From: Euryodendron excelsum
Lineage: Eukaryota > Streptophyta > Magnoliopsida > Ericales > Pentaphylacaceae
Direction of reading: 5' to 3'
DNA length: 64,000 nucleotides
Assembly: GCA_033060915.1 (NCBI GenBank)
Contig: CM065378.1
Coordinates: 51,760,001 to 51,824,000 of the forward strand
The notes beneath the pieces were generated by a model, which was not told the origin of the DNA, searched no databases, and saw nothing but the letters and a program-made list of their open reading frames with translations. The first letter of the stretch is position 1, and each line of letters opens with the position of its first letter. Position numbers and translations under genes: made by a program. Positions 1-12,514 of this stretch are shown piece by piece.

Positions 1-240
1 ACGAACAATGAGCTTATATTTCATACGAATCGATGATTTGATCTTCCGTGTGTAAATCGTACTCTACACGCCAAATCATCTACTATATAGAATAAGAGGC
101 ACACATGCATAATCATTAAATAAATAACGCAATGTGAATATTGCTTACACAGATTCTCATTAAAATGGAATAACTAATTTATTAATAAATACTAAAGCCA
201 TTACACAAAGCATGTCTTTTAGTATAAATCCCTAACACCA
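1..240. other. Unassigned AT-rich segment at window edge
   Basis: No gene or known repeat is recognised here. From about position 241 the sequence aligns by eye with the inside of the plus-oriented family A LTR at 43,344-47,888, starting near 43,970 of that copy. The first 625 bp of that LTR are therefore replaced here by unrelated sequence. This is probably the right end of another insertion or a deletion junction, with its left part outside the window. Confidence 0.4.
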
Positions 241-3200
241 TGCACGTCTTTGAGAAAGTCTAAAATCTCTTAAGACGGTAAGTCCACCCTTCCAAATTTT
301 CCTTAGACAATTAGGCGTACTTAATATGCCATCCCGGCTAATTTTAGTTTCGTTTTGGTCAACTTCAGTCAAAATGACCGTTTTACCCCTAGGCACCCCA
401 GCACAACACAAATCCCTCCAAATGATAAATACACCTTCTAGGACCGTCCCCAAACAGTCCGGCATGCTTAATATGCCATTCCTATCCATCCTGACTCTTT
501 TCGACCAATTTTGGTCAAAATGATAATTTACCCTTGGTGGCCCAAGTACGCCCTGAAACCATACCGGCTTTGAGTACCAAACCAACATTCCCCAGGATAC
601 CCTGTTGTCGCTCGTATCCAATCCCAAGTAACCCTGTGACTCTAAACACTTCTAAATCAATGGAAGTCCCCTAGAGCATCTCACAGAGGCTCCTCTAGGG
701 TTGTCTTTTTCTCCGATTCCTTGACTATAATGCACTGTCAAATGATTTGAGAAATGCGTAAATCTGAGAATTCCTAGAAGCCTATCCATAGGCCTTTCCA
801 TCGATACGGCTCGATTAAATAGATCGCTTCCTGAAGCCCCTGATCGCATGACTCAAAAGTTGCCACTTTCAAAAACCCCTGAAGCATCTCATAGACACTC
901 CGCCAGGGTTGTCTTTTCTTCTGATTCCCTGATTATAATGCACCATCAAACGACTTGACAATTACGTAAATTAGAAAATTTTCAGAAGTATTTTTAGAGC
1001 ACTTTCCATCGATACGGTCCAATCGAAAAGATCATCCCCGAAGACCCTAATCATGTGGCCCAAGGACCGCTAGCTTTGAACATTCATGGAGCATATTACA
1101 GATACTCTGAGAAAGTGTGTTTTCATACACGATTCCCAAGTTGATATCTCACTCTTTCGAACACCTTTAAAGCTCCCTGAAAGTTCCTGGTTCTTGAGAA
1201 ACAATTGGAGAACATCCTGGACGTGACCGATTTTCTCGAATTTTTTCTGGATTGTATAATTATTGAGGCAAAGTTAACATAAAAGTTTCCGGCGGCGGAG
1301 CATATGCTACATGCGCCTAGGTTGTGATCAGATTGACCAAGACTTTGCTTGCTTCCCAAGTTGAGTTAGTATAGAGGGTGCCACGTGGCATTCAAATACT
1401 GGAACAATACTGACGCACATGCGCTAGGGTAAAAATTACCTAAGCGCATGTAGCGCATGTAGCACATGCGCCAGCCTCCCAGAACATTGCCTATCAATAC
1501 CAAGCCACCCCCTTGATATTTTAAAGTGGAAAACAATGGCGAAGCCCTGCTAAAACACTCCCAAAATCTCGAAAAATCTTAAATGCTCTACCTCTTTTAA
1601 ACTTCCAAGCATCTAAGCTAGATTCCACCCACCTTAAGCCTATAAACGTCATCTCTAAAGCCTCCACAACAAGACTCAAGCCATTTACAGCCCACTTCAA
1701 GGCCATTGAAGACCCTTCAAATCTCAAGCAAAGCTTTCCATTGAAGCCTGAAAAAGCTGTGAAGATAAGATAGTATTTCTATTTATATTTTGCCACCCCT
1801 ACTCTTCTCTTCTCCCTCCTAGCCTACTTAGGCTATTCTCTATTTTACTCCACATCTTCTACCCCCCTTTTTTGCATGCTTGGAATAAGAGAGCTCCTAG
1901 ATCATGCCTAGAGGAAAGCTTATGGGAGCCACTGTGTAGAGGAATCTCTTACAAGCCTACTTTGAGATGGTACAGCCTTGGAGCACATTGCGATGTGGTG
2001 TGATCTTTTAGCCTTGTATGTCTTCATGACCCCCTTTGTATATAAGTCTTATATTCATGGATTGCATGCTTGGCTTTGCTCTTACTGTTATCATTCTCAT
2101 AAACATGTTGTTTTTTTTTTAAATTGCTAAGAGTTGGTTCCTTGAAGTTTAGGATGAAACCCCAAGTTTACATGTTCTAGAAAGCTCTCCATTGGCCTCT
2201 TAACCTATATTGTGCATTTTAGCATTTCTTTACATTTCATATTGCATAAAAATGGCTTTAAAACCTTTCTCTTCTATATCGATTTTTAAGGATCTACTCT
2301 CTTAAGCTCTATGGTTGAAATGGTCCCTTGGAACCCTCTCTTGAATAATTTTTCCATTATCTTGACCATATGAATCCTTGTTCATTAGAGTTAGTCTTCT
2401 TCACCCTAAGGGTGGTTTTCAAAACAACTCTCTTCAAGAAAGGTTTTCAAAAGGGCATTTGTCTTTATTATTGTTATAATGATTTTTGAACTCTCTCTTT
2501 CTATATGAATTTCTAAGACTTTGCTCTTTTGAGTTGTGAGGTTAGAATGGCCTCCATGGAGCCCTATCTTGAGTGGTATTCCCATCATCTTAGCCATGGG
2601 AACCCTAGCTCATTAGGCTGAGTTTTCTAGACCCAAAAAATGATTTTTAAAACTCTTTTCAAAAACTCATTTTCTTCATTTTGCATAAAAATGGTTTTCC
2701 AACATCATCATTTTTATATTGGTTTTCAAAGTTTACACTATCTTAAGTTAGAGGTTAGAATTGTCCCCATGTAGCCTTTCTTGGAATGGCTCCCTACTCT
2801 TGACCATATGAACCCTACACTTACTAGAGCTAATTTTCACGGAAATGATCTTCTTTAAATTTGCATAACTCCTTGAATTTGTTTTCCAAGTTCTCTACAT
2901 TTACACCATGGTTTTCAAAACTCATTTTCAAAGTTCATGCATTAAACCACCTTTCCAAAACCACTAGATCCAAAACCTAGTCCAAAACCATTTTTCAAAA
3001 TCTTAAGTTAACCCAACCCTAGTTGGCTAACCTTAGGATGCCTTCAAACTCTAGGTTAACCTAACCTAAGTTAGTTAGCCCTAGTCAATCAAACCGTAGG
3101 TTAACCTAACCCAAGTTAGTTAATCCTAGACTAACTTAACCTTAGTTAATTAACCTTACTGGACCTAATCCTAGTTACTTTAACCAAGATCAGTTGAACG

Positions 3201-6200
3201 TTAAGGATCTCCAACTTCAAGGCTCCAATTCAAAGGCCTTTTTCAAGCTCACATTCAATTACAAAAATCATTTACATGACATGGATTCAAAACGATTCTA
3301 CTATTTTGAGTTTTCAAAAATCAATTCAAAAGTCTTTTCTAATTCTTCCATACCCTATTTCAAAATGTTTTCAAGAATCCTCTTAAACTTGTCTTGACAA
3401 AAATAGTTACACATTTATCATTTCCACAAGTTATTTTCAAAAGTGATTTCTAACCTCACAACTCTAAGATGATCTTAACATTCTCATGGTTAAGGTTTCC
3501 TTAGAGAAAGTGACACATCAAGTGTGACCTTCTAAGGTCCATATAGGGTTTCGAACCCTAAATACTTTTCAAAAATCTTTTTTCAAAAGTCTTTTTCAAA
3601 CATTACATTCTTAAAGCAACTCTAATCCTTCCATGGTTAAGATTGTTTAAGTGTAAGTGAGACATTCAAGAAGGGTTCTATAACCCTAAAGTTTTAAAAA
3701 CCAAAAGGAAGTCTCTAGTCGCTTTTCCAAACATATTTTCCAAACTCATAGCCCTATAGCAATTTAGTTCTTTAATGAAAAATCTTTTAAGGTGATGAAA
3801 CATTAAACATGCATTTCATGAGGAATTCAAAAACTACTTTCAAAAGCTTTTTGAAGACAAGTTCACAAGAGCTTTTTCAATCCAAACTCTACCTGCAAAG
3901 TTTTCAAAACAAGACTTCAAAATATTTTCAAAACTCCCTTGAGTTATTTCAAAATATTTCCAAAACTCCCTTGAGTTATTTTAAAATATTTTCAAAGCTC
4001 CCTTGAGTTATTTCAAAACCTTTCGAAAACTCTCTTGAGTTGTTTCAAAAACATTTCAAAACTCTCTTAAGTTAATTTAAAAAACATTTAAAATCATCTT
4101 CAAACTCAATTTCAAAAACACTTCAAACATCTCAAGTCCTATTTCAAAGGCATTTTTCTAAACTCTCAAGTTCTCTTTTTTCAAAGACCTCAAAATGTAC
4201 TCAAAACTTTCCAAAGACCTCAATGCGTCTTCAAAGTTTTCAAAGGCCCTAATGTGCCTATTTTTCAATACTAGACCCCAATGAGTCCTCCAATGGCCTC
4301 AATGTGCCTATTTTCTATCGGGCCTTGGCCCGAACTATGAATGACCTGATTTGAGCCAAATGTGATACATAAGTAACCTTCAAATAGGTGTGGTTATAAC
4401 TCTATTTTAAGTCAAATCCCCTTTTAAAAAATGTTGTCGAGTCGAAATTATTTTTAAATACATTTTTCAAATTTGATCATTTCAAGTCTTTCAAAACTTG
4501 CATCATTACATCATCTGTCACGCCCAGATTTTTCGCACTCGAGAAATACTCACACAAGCGGAAAAAATGCTGTATTCTCTCATTAGAACTCACCCTCCTA
4601 GAAGAATGAGTGCGACTAGGTTTGAATTGAAAATTGATTTGAACAAAGGGCTTTTGAAAAAGATTCGGAGTCGCCACCTAACTTGATTAAGGTGAGTTAG
4701 GTCACCTAAAAACTAAGCATAATCCGAAAACTACACTTAGGGTTTTTGAAAATATCACCTCAAGAGAGGGTTTTTAAGAAAACAGGTTGTTTGACAACCT
4801 TTGGAAAACATTTAGCCCTTTTTAGAAAAATAACTCCTTTTTGGTCTTTGAAATCAGTGATCCTAAATTCGAAGGTTGGTTACGTGTAGGAAAGACGCAC
4901 TAAGTCATCACCCTACCTCGCCCTTTCGGTACCTACATGTCAATCTACCCTAGATTCACCTATGAGAGTCTTTAACTAACTAATGTTCAACCCTATTCAC
5001 TTTAGAAAAAGAATGTTTGAAAAGAAACTAACATGATGCATGATATGCAAGTGTAAGAAAAGAGGATTGAAAAATAGATTTGGAAAGAAATTTGGTTTGA
5101 TTTGAGAAAGAAGAGATAGAAGTTTGAATTTGGAAAGAAAATTTTGGGAATTGAAAATAGAGATTTGGAAATAGAAATTTGAAATTGAAAATTTGAAAAT
5201 AGATTGGAGATTTGGAAAGATTTTGGAATTTGAAATTTGGAAAATATGGAGGAATTTGAATTTTGAAAGAAGTTGTGACCGCACCCATGAGGATTACCTA
5301 CATATCCTTTTGGAGGAATCAGGTCAGTCGTAGTTTGGACAAGAGTCCGATTGAAAATAGAAGGTTGGATTGGGAGAAAGAGATTGAATTGAAAATTGGA
5401 TTTGACTTTAAATTAGAAGAGGAGATTGGAATTTGAAATTTTGGAAAAGATTGGACTTTGATTTGAAAAGATAGAACTTGGAAGAAAGATTTAGACTTGT
5501 TTTAGAAATATGGAGGTTTAGGAAACCTAGACTTAGGAAAGATAGGAGACTTAGAAAAGACTTGAGATTTAGAAAGATTTGACTTGAATGTTGGACTTGG
5601 AAGATTAGGGAAGACTAGATTTAGGAAAGGTTAGAATTAGGGAAGTTTCAAATTAGGAAAGTGTCATTTTAGGAAGGTTTCAGAATTAGGAAAGGTTTTG
5701 AAATTAAGAAAGTATCATTTTAGGAAAGATTTCGAATTAAGAAAGTGTCATTTTAGAAAAGTTTTGGAATTAGGAAAGTTTCAACTTAGGAAAGTTTTGA
5801 AAATAGGAAAGTTTTGTTTAAGAAAGGTTTAGAATTTGGAAAGTTTCAAGTTAAGAAAGTTTTTAAATTTAGAAAGATTTTAGATTTGGGAAGATTTGAA
5901 ATTTTAGGAAAGCTTAGAATTTAGAAAGTTTGGAAATTGAAAAGATTTAACTTAAGAAAATTTTGAATTTAGAAAAACTTTGAATTTGGAAAGATTTGAA
6001 ATTTGGAAAGTTTAAGATTTAGAAAGTTTTAGAGTTTGAATTTTAGAAAATCTTGAAATTAGGAAAGGTTTGAAAAGTTAAGATTTGAAAAGAGGGTAGA
6101 ATTAGGAAAGAGTTGAATTAGGAAAGATTTGAAAGTTGAGTTTTAAAATTTAGGAAAGATTTTTATGTTCAAGTTTTGGAAACTTAAGATTTAGGAAAGG

Positions 6201-7534
6201 AGAAGCTTAGGAAGGATGTGAATTAGGAAACATTTGGATTAGGAAGAGATTGGATTTGGTTTCTAAAAGAAAAGATTTGATTTTGTTTCCAAAAACGGAA
6301 GACGGGATCTAGTTTCCTAAACGGAGAGATTTGATTTGGTTTCCTAAAGGGAAGATAGGATTTGGCATGGATTTGGAAAGGGAGATTCTAGAAATCCTAG
6401 ATTTGGAAAATTATAATTTTGACATAGAAAAGAGGTTTTGGAAATGTGTATAGTTTGGATGTGAAAACAAGAGATTTTGAAAACCTAGGTTTGGGGCAAA
6501 GTTTGAAAATCATGTTTTTGGAAAGAAAATTAGGGTTTCCTAATTGTGAGTTCTAAGGCTTGACTCGGGCTCTAAAGAGAGAGGATTTTTGGAAAGTGCG
6601 CTTTTAAAAATGAAGGTTTTCTAGAAGGGAATCTTAGGGAGGAGTTTTTGGAAAGTGAATTTGAAGATGGAGTTTTTGGAAAAATATTTTAAAGAGAAGG
6701 AGTTTTTGAAAAGTGTGTTTTTGGAAACGAAGGTTTTGGAAGGAAATCCTAGAGAGGAGTTTCTAGAGGAAAGATTTTGGAAAGAGAGTTTTTGGAAAGA
6801 TTTTTGGAGAGAGTTTTTCTAGGAAGATTTTTGGTAGAAGATTGTTGAAGAGAGTTCTTGAAAAGATTTTTAGGGCACGTTTTTAGAAAGTGGATTTTGG
6901 GGCGAGGATTTTGGAAAGGAGTTGAAAAAGGGAGTTTTGAAAAATAGATTTTGGGAGGGAGTTTTTGAAAACAATTTTGGAGAGGAGAGTTTTAGGAAAG
7001 TATATTGAAAAAGAGATTTTTAGGAAGAAAGACTTTTTGAAAAGAGAGTTTTTAGAAGGTGTAAAAATATCTCACTTTCATAAAGCAATTCTAACCATAA
7101 AAGGGCTAGAACCACTTTAGGAAAGCGGTTTTGAAAACAGCAAGAGTTGAAAATATGGACCATGAAAGTCACTTTAAATATAACACTTTCCTAAAGCAAT
7201 CCTAGCCATGGAAAAGCTAGAATCAACCTAGGATTGTGATTTTGAAAACAAAGTTTTGAAAAGGAAATTTTGATGCAATTTTGAAGACAAGTTTGAAAAC
7301 GATTTGAAAAACAACTTTGAAAACGGTTTTTGGAAGTTGCAAGATCATGATATGCACAATGCAATTTTGGGGTCGTGAACATACAAGGCTAAGGCTTCAC
7401 CACATAATCAAGGGGGTCGAACCCACGTGGTCTCTGGTTAGACTAGAAGAAAGCCTCTGACACGGTAACTCTCCAATAGCCCAATCATACACATGGACCG
7501 GGAATCCCCTTGTTTCAAGCATGCAAAGAAAGGG

Positions 7535-7553
7535 GGGGGGGGGGGAAAAGAAA
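7535..7553. repeat. Poly-G run in A1
   Basis: A run of about 16 G interrupts a purine-rich part of the A1 LTR. The same place in A2 (about 16,137) has only a short G run, so this is a local slippage expansion or an assembly-sensitive homopolymer. Confidence 0.7.
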
Positions 7554-7960
7554 TGGGGGATTAAAATAGAGAAAACCCAAGTGGGTTAGGAGAGAGAAGA
7601 GAGAGGGGGAAGTGCGGAAATTTAAATGGAGAACATACCTTGTATCTTATTTATTTTGCGCGCCTTGCTTTCTTCGGTCTTCGGTCTTCGTCTTGATCTT
7701 TGTCTTTAATCTTCAAGAGTTATCTTCAAGCTTCAAACTTCAGATTATAACTCTTCAAGTCTTCGAAGGAGGGTTGAAGGTTAGTGTATGAGTGTATGGG
7801 GGTGTGTAGGAGTGTATATGAGGCTAGGGTTTGTGTATGGTGGCTAGGGTTTGGAAAACCTAGGGAGGCTAGGGTTTAGGGATTATTCGAGCTCTGTATA
7901 TCGAATTATATGATTTTTGGTTTGAGTTTGCGGATCCTTTTCATGTTGGAGGAGGCTCTG

Positions 7961-7968
7961 TATTTATA
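7961..7968 (-). promoter_or_regulatory. Predicted TATA box of LTR A1
   Basis: TATAAATA is read on the minus strand. The same octamer occurs at the matching place in A2, A3, A4 and A6, which differ widely elsewhere. This supports it as the LTR core promoter and fixes the LTR orientation. Confidence 0.6.
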
Positions 7969-8389
7969 GAGGTTAGAAAAACTTGGCGCCAGGCCAGAAT
8001 TTACACTGGCGCCACTCCTAGTGGCGCCAGGCCATTTAGGAAATATTTAAGGTTGGCAAGCAACATATCTTTGACTAGATTTGGGCGCCTGTACTAGTGA
8101 CTACCATGTAATTTTTAGCCTGGCTTCACTAGGAGTGACTCTGAAAAGTCCGGGAATGATTTGAAGAGGCCGGGAATAACCCAAAAAGCCGGAAAGAGCA
8201 GGAACACTTAGAATAGTGTCCTGGAGGTATTTGACTTTAAAAGTGAAGATAGGATGTGTCAGAAGGATTAATCGAGCCTTTAGGGGCAAAACGGTCAATC
8301 GGATCAAGAAGCTGCCGGGACGGACTTGGACTGTCCCGAAAGAAGACTCGAGATTTGGAAACATTATTTAGAATGTTCCCAAACGTTGC

Positions 8390-8735
8390 CGGTTTGATAC
8401 CCAAAGCCGGTGTGGTCAGAAAAGGTGACCGGCCCACCAGGGGCAAAATGGTCATTTCGCACCGGGTTTGCTGGAACTAACTCGGAATGATCCGAAAAGG
8501 TAAAGGGAGGTTAAGAACACTATAAAAAGTAGTCTCAGGAGGTTACCAGTTTGATACCCAGAGCCAGTATGGTCGAAAAAGAAGACCAGCCCACCAGGGG
8601 CAAAACGGTCATTTTGTATCGGGTTGGCCGGAATTGACTCAGAATGATCCAGAAAGATAAAGGAAGATTGAGAATACTATAAAAAGCAATCTCAGAGGGT
8701 TATCGGTTTGATACCCAGAGCCGGTATGGTTCCCA
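8390..8735. repeat. About 156-bp tandem repeat in U3 of A1
   Basis: The anchor 'gtttgatacccagagcc' recurs at about 8,393, 8,549 and 8,705, giving a period near 156 bp and a little over two copies. Each unit also carries the motif GGGGCAAAACGGTCATTTTG or a close variant. The matching anchors in A2 are at about 16,998, 17,155 and 17,313. Confidence 0.7.
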
Positions 8736-8982
8736 GGGCATTCGGATGCCTAGGGGCAAAATGGTCATCTTGACCGGAAAGTCTCGGAAAAGGTCCAAAG
8801 GGCAGTTTGGTCATTTTTCACCGAAGTGGGCTAACAGACACTGGTGTTGACCTAGGTTTTGAGTGTTTTCGCTACTCTGACGGTGGTCGTCGTGACACAG
8901 GGGTTTGTTGGCGATTCCCTATATCGACCTATTTGTGAGTATTTTCGCTACTCTAACGGTTTTATGAATATTTTCGCTACTC

Positions 8983-11776
8983 GGACCGTCTCAAGGAATA
9001 AACTGCCTCGAGAGAGGGATGGGAAAGGGGACTTACCGTCTTCGAAAAGACGTGCCTGGATTGGAACCGTCTCGAGGAACAAACTGCCTCGAGAGAGGGA
9101 TTGGAAAGGGAACTTATCGTCTCCGAGAAGACGTGCCTGGATTGGAACCGTCTCGAGGAATAAACTGTCTCGAGAGAGGGGTTGGAAAGAGGTCTTATCG
9201 CCTCCAAAAAGATGTGCCTGGATTGGAACCGTCTTGAGGAATAAACTGTCTCGAGAGAGGGATTGGAAAGGGGTCTTATCGTCTCCGAAAAGACGTGCCT
9301 GGACTGGAACCGTCTCAAGGAATAAACTGTCTCGAGAGAGGGATTGGAAAGGGGTCTTACCGTCACCGAAAAGACGTGCCTGGAATGGAACCATCTCGAG
9401 GAATAAACTGTCTCGAGAGTGGGATTGGAAAGGGGACTTATCGTCTCCGAAAAGATGTGCCTGGATTGGAACCGTCTCGAGAAATAAACTGCCTCGAGAA
9501 AAGGATTGGAAAGGGGTCTTATCGCTCCGAAGAGACGTGCCTGGATTGGAACCGTCTCGAGGAATAAACTGTCTCAAGAGAGACGTTGTAAAGGGGTCTT
9601 ATTGTCTCCGAAAAGACGTGCCTGGATTGGAACCTTCTCGAGAAATAAACTATCTCGAGAGAGGGGTTGGAAAGGGGTCTTATCATCTCTGAAAAGACGT
9701 GCCAGGATTGGAACCGTCTCGAGGAATAAACTGTCTCGAGAGAGGGATGGGAAAGGTGTCATATCGTCTCCGAAAAGACGTGCCTAGACTGGAACCGTCT
9801 TAAGGAATAAACTATCTCGAGAGAGGGATTGGAAAGAGGTCTTACCGTCTCCGAAAAGACTTGCCTGGATTGGAACCGTCTTGAGGAATAAATTGTCTCC
9901 GGAGTGGGATTGGAAAGGAGACTTATAGTCTCCGAAGAGAAGTGCCTAGATTGGAACCGTCTCGAGGATTAAACTGTCTCGAGAGAGGGGTCGGAAACGG
10001 GTCTTATCGTCTCTAGAAAGACATGCCTGGATTGGAACCATCTCGAGGAATAAACTGTCTCGAGAGAGGGGTTGGAAAGGGGTCTTATCATCTCCGAAAG
10101 GACATGCCTGGATTGGAACCGTCTCGAGGAATAAACTGTCTCGAGAGAGGCATGGGAAAGGGGACTTACCGTCTTTGAAAAGACGTGCCTAAATTGGAAC
10201 CGTCTCGAGGAATAAACTGTTTCGAGAGAGGGATTGGAAAGGGGACTTATCGTCTCCGAGAAGACGTGCCTGGATTGGAACCGTCTCGAGGAATAAACTG
10301 TCTCGAGAGAAGGATTGGAAAGGGATCTTACCGTCTTCGAAAAGACGTGCCTGGATTGGAACCGTCTTGAGGAATAAATTGTCACTAGAGTGGGATTGGA
10401 AAGGGGACTTATCATCTCCGAAGAGATATGCCTGGATTGGAACCGTCTCGAGAAATAAACTGTCTCGAGAGAGGGGTTGGAAAGGGGTCTTATCGTCTCC
10501 GAAAGGACATGCCTGGATTGGAACCGTCTCAAGGAATAAACTGTCTCGAGAGAGGGATGGGAAAGGGGACTTACCGTCTTCGAAAAGATGTGCCTAGATT
10601 GGAACCGTCTCGAGGTATAAACTGTCTCGAGAGAGGGATTGGAAAGGGGACTTATCGTCTCCGAGAAGACGTGCCTGGATTGGAACCATCTCGAGGAATA
10701 AACTGTCTCGAGAGAGGGATTGAAAAGGGATCTTATTGTCTTCGAAAAGACGTGCCTGGATTGGAACCGTCTCGAGAAATAAATTGTCTCGAGGGTGGGA
10801 TTGGAAAGGGGACTTATCATCTCCGAAGAGACATACCTGGATTGGAACCGTCTCGAGAAATAAACTGTCTCGAGAGAGGGGTTGGAAAGGGGTCTTATCG
10901 TCTTCGAAAAGACGTGTCTGGATTGGAACCGTCTCGAGGAATAAACTATCTCGAGAGAAGGGTTGGAAAGGGTCTTATCGTCTCCGAAAAGACGTGCCTG
11001 GATTGGAACCGTCTCGACGAATAAACTGTCTTGAGAGAGGGATTAGAAAGGGGTCTTATCGTCTCCGAAAAGAGGTGCCTGGATTGGAACCGTCTGAATG
11101 AATAAACTGTCTCAAGAGGGGGATTGGAAAGGGGTCTTACCGTCTCCGAAAAGACGTGCCTGGATTGGAACCGTCTCGAGGAATAAACTGTCTGGAGAGT
11201 GGGATTGGAAAGGGGACTTATCGTCTCCGAAGAGACGTGCCTGGATTGGAACCGTCTCGAGGAATAAACTGTCTCGAGAGAGGGGTTGGAAAGGGGTCTT
11301 ATCGTCTCCGAAAAGACGTACTTGGATTGGAACCGTCTCGAGGAATAAACTGTCTCGAGAGAAGGGTTGGAAAGGGGTCTTATCGACTCTGAAAAGACGT
11401 GACTGGATTGGAACTGTCTCGAGTTATAAACTGTCTCGAGAAAAGGATTTGAAAGGGGTCTTATCGTCTCCGAAGTGACGTGCCTGGATTGGAACCGTCT
11501 CGAGGAATAACTTGTCTCAAGAGAGGGGTTGGAAAGGGGTCTTATCGTCTCCGAAAAGTCGTGCCTAGATTGGAACCGTCTTGAGGACTAAACTGTCTCG
11601 AGAGAGGGATTGGAAAGGGGTCTTATCGTCTCCGAAAAGACGTGCCTGGATTGGAACCGTCTCGAGGAATAAACTGTCTCAAGAGAGGGATTGGAAAGGG
11701 GTCTTATCGTCTCTGAAAAAACGTGCCTGGATAGAACCATCTCGAGGAATAAACTGTCTCGAGAGAGGGGTTGGAG
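8983..11776. repeat. 81-bp tandem array (about 34 units) in U3 of A1
   Basis: The period is 81 bp, counted from 'ttggaaccg' at 9,061 to 9,142. Each unit holds an inverted pair TCTCGAG ... CTCGAGA about 10 bp apart, then a G-rich spacer and 'gaaaagacgtgcctgg'. Because 81 is divisible by three, long open frames appear on both strands. They have no starts or domains of their own and I do not treat them as genes. Variant units recur at 5-unit (405-bp) spacing in the right half. The array lies about 1.0-3.8 kb upstream of the LTR TATA box on the minus strand. Confidence 0.9.
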
Positions 11777-12514
11777 TTGAAATTGGAAAGAAACAATGCC
11801 CCTAAGGGCATTTTGGTCATTTTGCCTCTATTTGGGCCTGGCGGGCCCGCGAAGCGATGGACAGACAGGATTTGGACTTAGAAAGTTGGTTTCGGTTGGA
11901 ATATGCCCACAATGACTTGAACACAAGTCTGGATGGAGTGTAGACTGCCGAGCAGTCAAAAATGGGGTGCTTACATCATCTCATCCCAAAAGCGATGAAG
12001 AAACCATTTTTCAAAATTCTAAAGTGGATATTAATTGGATATTAGTAACTGGTTAATCAAGCGAATGAACCAAGGGTAATTGGATATGTAGGTACCGAAA
12101 GGGCAAGATAGGGTGATGATTTTAGGATATCTTTCATACAAGTAACCAACCCCCGGACTATATATTTCTAGTTTTAAAGACCAACTCAAAGTCACGTTTT
12201 CCAAAAGGGCTTTACAAACATTTTTAAAAGATTGCTAAAAATCTCTTTTCTAAAAGCCTTATTAAAAAAGACATTTTCAAAACCTTTTCAAAAAACCTAA
12301 GTCTAGTCTTCGGATTATACTTAGTTTTAGGTGACCTGACACATGTTTAACTATGTTAGGTGACGACCCTAAAATATTTCCAAAAGCCCTTAATCAAATC
12401 AATTTTCAATTCAAATATAGTCGCATCTGTCCTTCTAAGAGGACGAGTTCTAACGAGAGAGTACTGCATTTTTTCCACTTATATTCTCGAGTTCGAAAAA
12501 ATCAGGGCGCGACA

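Larger units (their letters stand above)
4516..11975 (-). mobile_element. A1: solo LTR of giant-LTR family A, 7.46 kb
   Basis: The element starts TGTCACGCCC and ends GGGGTGCTTACA, so it has TG...CA termini. It is flanked by the exact 5-bp duplication tcatc (4,511-4,515 and 11,976-11,980). No primer site, polypurine tract or coding domain is present, so it is a solo LTR. A TATAAATA box on the minus strand at 7,961-7,968 and the inverted relation to the copy at 43,344 give the minus orientation. The transcript would start near 7.9 kb and the U3 is the right half. The extra length over A2 (2,439 bp) is almost exactly 30 units of the 81-bp array it carries. Lineage is not certain; the LTR length recalls Tat/Ogre-type elements. 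Confidence 0.85.
241..12514 (+). mobile_element. A5: plus-oriented family A LTR in E1's 5' LTR, interrupted by A1
   Basis: Positions 241-4,515 and 11,981-12,514 align by eye with the plus-oriented copy at 43,970-47,888. The interruption is the solo LTR A1 with a 5-bp duplication (tcatc). The 43,344 copy carries the uninterrupted target at about 47,345-47,365, which confirms the empty site. A5 ends with the family terminus GGGCGCGACA at 12,514. Its 5' end is missing or replaced at 1-240. The stretch has no convincing gene: the open frames across 300-5,300 are repetitive LTR sequence without motifs. The CCTAA-rich part around 3,000-3,180 is degenerate LTR sequence. Confidence 0.65.

Noticed and set aside
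2990..3180. CCTAA-rich stretch resembling interstitial telomere repeats (also 23,380-23,560 and 46,440-46,620)
   Set aside because: Units are irregular ('aaccctagttggctaacc' and similar) and occur at the same place in several family A LTRs, so they are part of the LTR and not telomeric CCCTAAA arrays.
5000..7100. Very purine-rich strand with 'aggaaagtttt' words (also 13,750-15,650 and 29,300-30,900) as a possible structural or scaffold region
   Set aside because: It is the R-U5 part common to family A LTRs and is explained by the element; no independent signal beyond base composition was found.
8983..11776. CRISPR-like regular repeats
   Set aside because: Units are contiguous without unique spacers and lie in a plant LTR; this is a tandem minisatellite.
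8859..11805. Many overlapping long open frames on both strands (up to 283 codons)
   Set aside because: They are the 81-bp repeat (27 codons) read through in several frames on both strands. There is no domain, no consistent start, and the reading persists on both strands as expected of a repeat divisible by three.
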